DNA of 64,000 nt from Azorhizobium oxalatiphilum (GTDB taxonomy: Bacteria; Pseudomonadota; Alphaproteobacteria; Rhizobiales; Xanthobacteraceae): contig NZ_BMCT01000001.1 in NCBI RefSeq assembly GCF_014635325.1, positions 186,001-250,000 of the forward strand. Reading direction: 5' to 3'. Position 1 is the first letter of the stretch; every line of letters starts with the position of its first letter. Both the position numbers and the translations under genes were made by a program. Below are positions 62,398 through 64,000 of the stretch, piece by piece. Below the pieces are notes generated by a model that saw only the letters and a program-made list of their open reading frames with translations, made no database searches and was not told where the DNA came from.

Positions 62398-63269
62398 CAC
62401 AGCTTCTCCCGCGCAGGCGGACGGCCGAGCAGGCCCTGTGGCCGCAGAATGAGGATCACCAGAAGAAGTCCATAGACAGTGATGTTGACCACGTCGGCGC
62501 CGATGAAGCTCACCGAGAGCACCTCGGCGAGGCCGATCAGCAGGCCGCCGATGACCGCGCCCCAGATGGAGCCCATGCCGCCGATGATCATGGCGGCAAC
62601 AGCCTTGAAACCGATGCCCTCGCCCATGAAGGGCGTGACCTGCTGGTAGTTGATGGCGAACAGCAGGCCGGCCAGCGCCGCCAGCAGCGCGCTGCACACG
62701 AAGAGCTGCGGCACGAGGCGCTCGATATTGATGCCCATGAGCATGGCCGTCTCGCGGTTCTCGGCCACCGTGCGGATACGGCGCCCCGCATTGGTGGTGC
62801 GCAGGAACCAGGAGAGCCACGCCACGAGGCCGAGCGAGATGGCCATGGAGACCAGCTGCACGATGCCGATGACGAGGCCGCCCACGCGCAGGTTCATGTC
62901 CGGGAACAGCGCCGGGAAGGCCTGCTGGTCGGAGCCGTAGCGGATGAGCACGAGATTTTCGAGCAGCACCAGGAAGCCGAGGGAGGAGACAAGGGGCACG
63001 TCCGCGTCCCCCTCCTTCATCCGTCTGTAGGCGAGCCGCTCCACCAGCAGCGAGACGAGGGCGGCGATGAACAGCGCGCCGGCAGCGGCCAGCAGGAAGG
63101 GCCAGCCCATCTTCAGGAAGCCGAAGGTGGCCACCCCGCCCAGCATGAACAGGCCGGGGATGGAGAAATTGAGGAAGTTCAGCACGCCGATGGCGAGCGT
63201 GAAGGCCACGGCCACCAGCATGTAGATGGCGCCGAGCATCAGGCCGTTGATGATCTGCTGTGTCAGCAT
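62397..63269 (-). CDS. livH: Branched-chain-type permease LivH
   Basis: A 290-residue permease beginning MLTQQIINGLMLGAIYMLVAVAFTLAIGVLNFLNFS, the usual LivH N-terminus, with the ENRETAMLMGINIERLV cytoplasmic loop and MGSIWGAVIGGLLIGLAEVLS near the end. The start is ATG 63269; a GTG at 63284 would add 5 residues, and AAAGG lies next to that GTG. It is the first gene of the leftward transporter operon. Confidence 0.93.
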   Translation of the reverse strand: MLTQQIINGLMLGAIYMLVAVAFTLAIGVLNFLNFSIPGLFMLGGVATFGFLKMGWPFLLAAAGALFIAALVSLLVERLAYRRMKEGDADVPLVSSLGFLVLLENLVLIRYGSDQQAFPALFPDMNLRVGGLVIGIVQLVSMAISLGLVAWLSWFLRTTNAGRRIRTVAENRETAMLMGINIERLVPQLFVCSALLAALAGLLFAINYQQVTPFMGEGIGFKAVAAMIIGGMGSIWGAVIGGLLIGLAEVLSVSFIGADVVNITVYGLLLVILILRPQGLLGRPPAREKL

Positions 63270-63369
63270 GGGCGGCTCTGGCACCTTTCCTGAAAGGACC
63301 GTCTGGGGGACGGCGGGACCACCCGGCCGACCGCCTGCGGACGCAGGGGAAGGTCGATCGGTACGGCAA

Positions 63370-63430
63370 TCAAATTAGATAATAAACAAAGCTAAACGTA
63401 AGAGTTGGTCAAGCTGAAATTTCAGGCGGA
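63370..63430 (-). promoter_or_regulatory. AT-rich promoter region of the transporter operon
   Basis: A marked AT-rich stretch (caaattagataataaacaaa) and a perfect 12-bp palindrome CTGAAATTTCAG (63414-63425), about 100-150 bases upstream of livH. They probably hold the promoter and a regulator site, perhaps for the operon's own GntR protein. Assignment of the regulator is inference. Confidence 0.5.
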
Positions 63431-64000
63431 TTTCAGTTCATTTCGCCTCTTGTGACGTCACTTGGGTAACGGCGGGAAAACCGGAGGCTGGGCCTTTCGA
63501 GGGCTAGAAAATCCTTTTGCGGCGGGGCTTCGAGGCGCTTGACGGGACGCCGGTATATGGTGGACGTTATTCGGGTGTAATCTGGGGGGATGCGCGTTCG
63601 GGTGGCGGGTTCGCGGTGCGGTTCATGGTGAAAGGTGGCCTGAGGCTACCCACTTCCTGTGGACCACGCGACGGATCGGGCACCGGGTCGACGGATTGCC
63701 GGCCGCAGACAGCCGATCGGCGCCTCCGGGGGAGGCGGGCCATGGGCTGTGCGGGCCGCGATGCCGGTTTCGGGCGAACTCCGCTCGCAGGCTGCTGCGG
63801 GTGACGTCCCGAGGGCTTGACCCACGAACGGCTTGATCCGTTGCGACAGATGCATGTGGTCGGCACCGCTGGCGAGGGCTGGGGTGCACGTGGCGTGTGT
63901 GGGCGCTCTGCGTGCGGGTGCCTTCTGTGATGAGGCAGATCGTTTCTGCGCGCGACAAATCCCTTCCCCCGCAAGCGGGAGAGGGCTTTCCGGCAGGTGG
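63431..64000. other. Right-end intergenic DNA with a palindrome copy
   Basis: About 570 bases without a convincing gene; the open frames are Arg/Gly-rich with no ribosome binding sites. The GC-rich palindrome (cccccgcaagcgggagagggc) recurs at about 63964-63989. Confidence 0.4.

Noticed and set aside
63517-63974. Small ORFs on both strands at the right end
   Set aside because: Arg/Gly/Pro-rich, no ribosome binding sites, and they run into a palindromic repeat.

Overview
The window is a GC-rich bacterial chromosome segment that reads as an alphaproteobacterium of the order Hyphomicrobiales (Rhizobiales), and Xanthobacteraceae-like is my best guess. The support is the gene set and synteny: ffh-rpsP-rimM, an aerobic cobalamin cluster with cobG/cobN/cobW, a TIGR02300 'FYDLN acid' protein beside aroA-cmk, lptC-lptA-lptB-rpoN, ubiE-ubiB, a CtrA-type site and many dispersed palindromic repeats. 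The genus is inference; no 16S gene is present.

Layout. (1) 1-2 kb: two small precursor-like peptides with a leader-type tail and a shared C-terminal YAHH motif flank a secreted alpha/beta hydrolase. They abut rimM-rpsP-ffh, where trmD would normally follow. (2) 5-7.2 kb: an exported metallo-beta-lactamase-fold hydrolase, a secreted orphan and a small orphan. (3) 7.7-25.4 kb: a large cobalamin locus. A cobalamin riboswitch at about 25.2-25.4 kb heads a leftward operon (DUF1636 protein, cobW, cobN, a repeat ORF, cobG, cobH, cobI, cobJ, map). Beyond it lie cobK(+), cobL-cobE-cobM(-), cbiD(+) and cobB(-). The pathway is a hybrid: the oxygen-dependent CobG route, with CbiD plus CobE instead of CobF. 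Between cobN and cobG sits a 1.3 kb array of four exact-period 288-bp repeats. It forms one open frame with 4-bp ATGA overlaps at both ends and is flanked by a 21-bp direct repeat. (4) 25.5-29.9 kb: cmk-aroA, a TIGR02300 protein, two tRNA-Ala(GGC) genes and a short RNase D. (5) 30.1-34.1 kb: lptC-lptA, a strong intrinsic terminator, lptB, rpoN. (6) 34.4-45.4 kb: a degenerate L,D-transpeptidase-like lipoprotein, a cNMP-binding protein, orphans, a glycosyltransferase, a giant SLC5-type hybrid histidine kinase, a BigR/SqrR-like sulfide regulator with a rhodanese, and a small gene behind a perfect CtrA box. (7) 45.8-57.3 kb: a CPBP protease, ubiE-ubiB, an L,D-transpeptidase overlapping an extensin-like protein, an AraC/Tat-SDR divergent pair and a membrane protein with a ClpP-like serine protease domain. 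(8) 57.4-63.3 kb: a leftward branched-chain-type ABC transporter operon ending with a DUF2848 protein and a GntR/FCD regulator.

The genome is unusually rich in mobile palindromes. Three families recur: a GC-rich 'cccgcaagcggg' palindrome that also lies in frame inside cobN, REP-like elements seen in inverted pairs, and MITE-like elements of about 140 bp with roughly 40-bp inverted arms. The 288-bp array is built around inverted copies of the first family.
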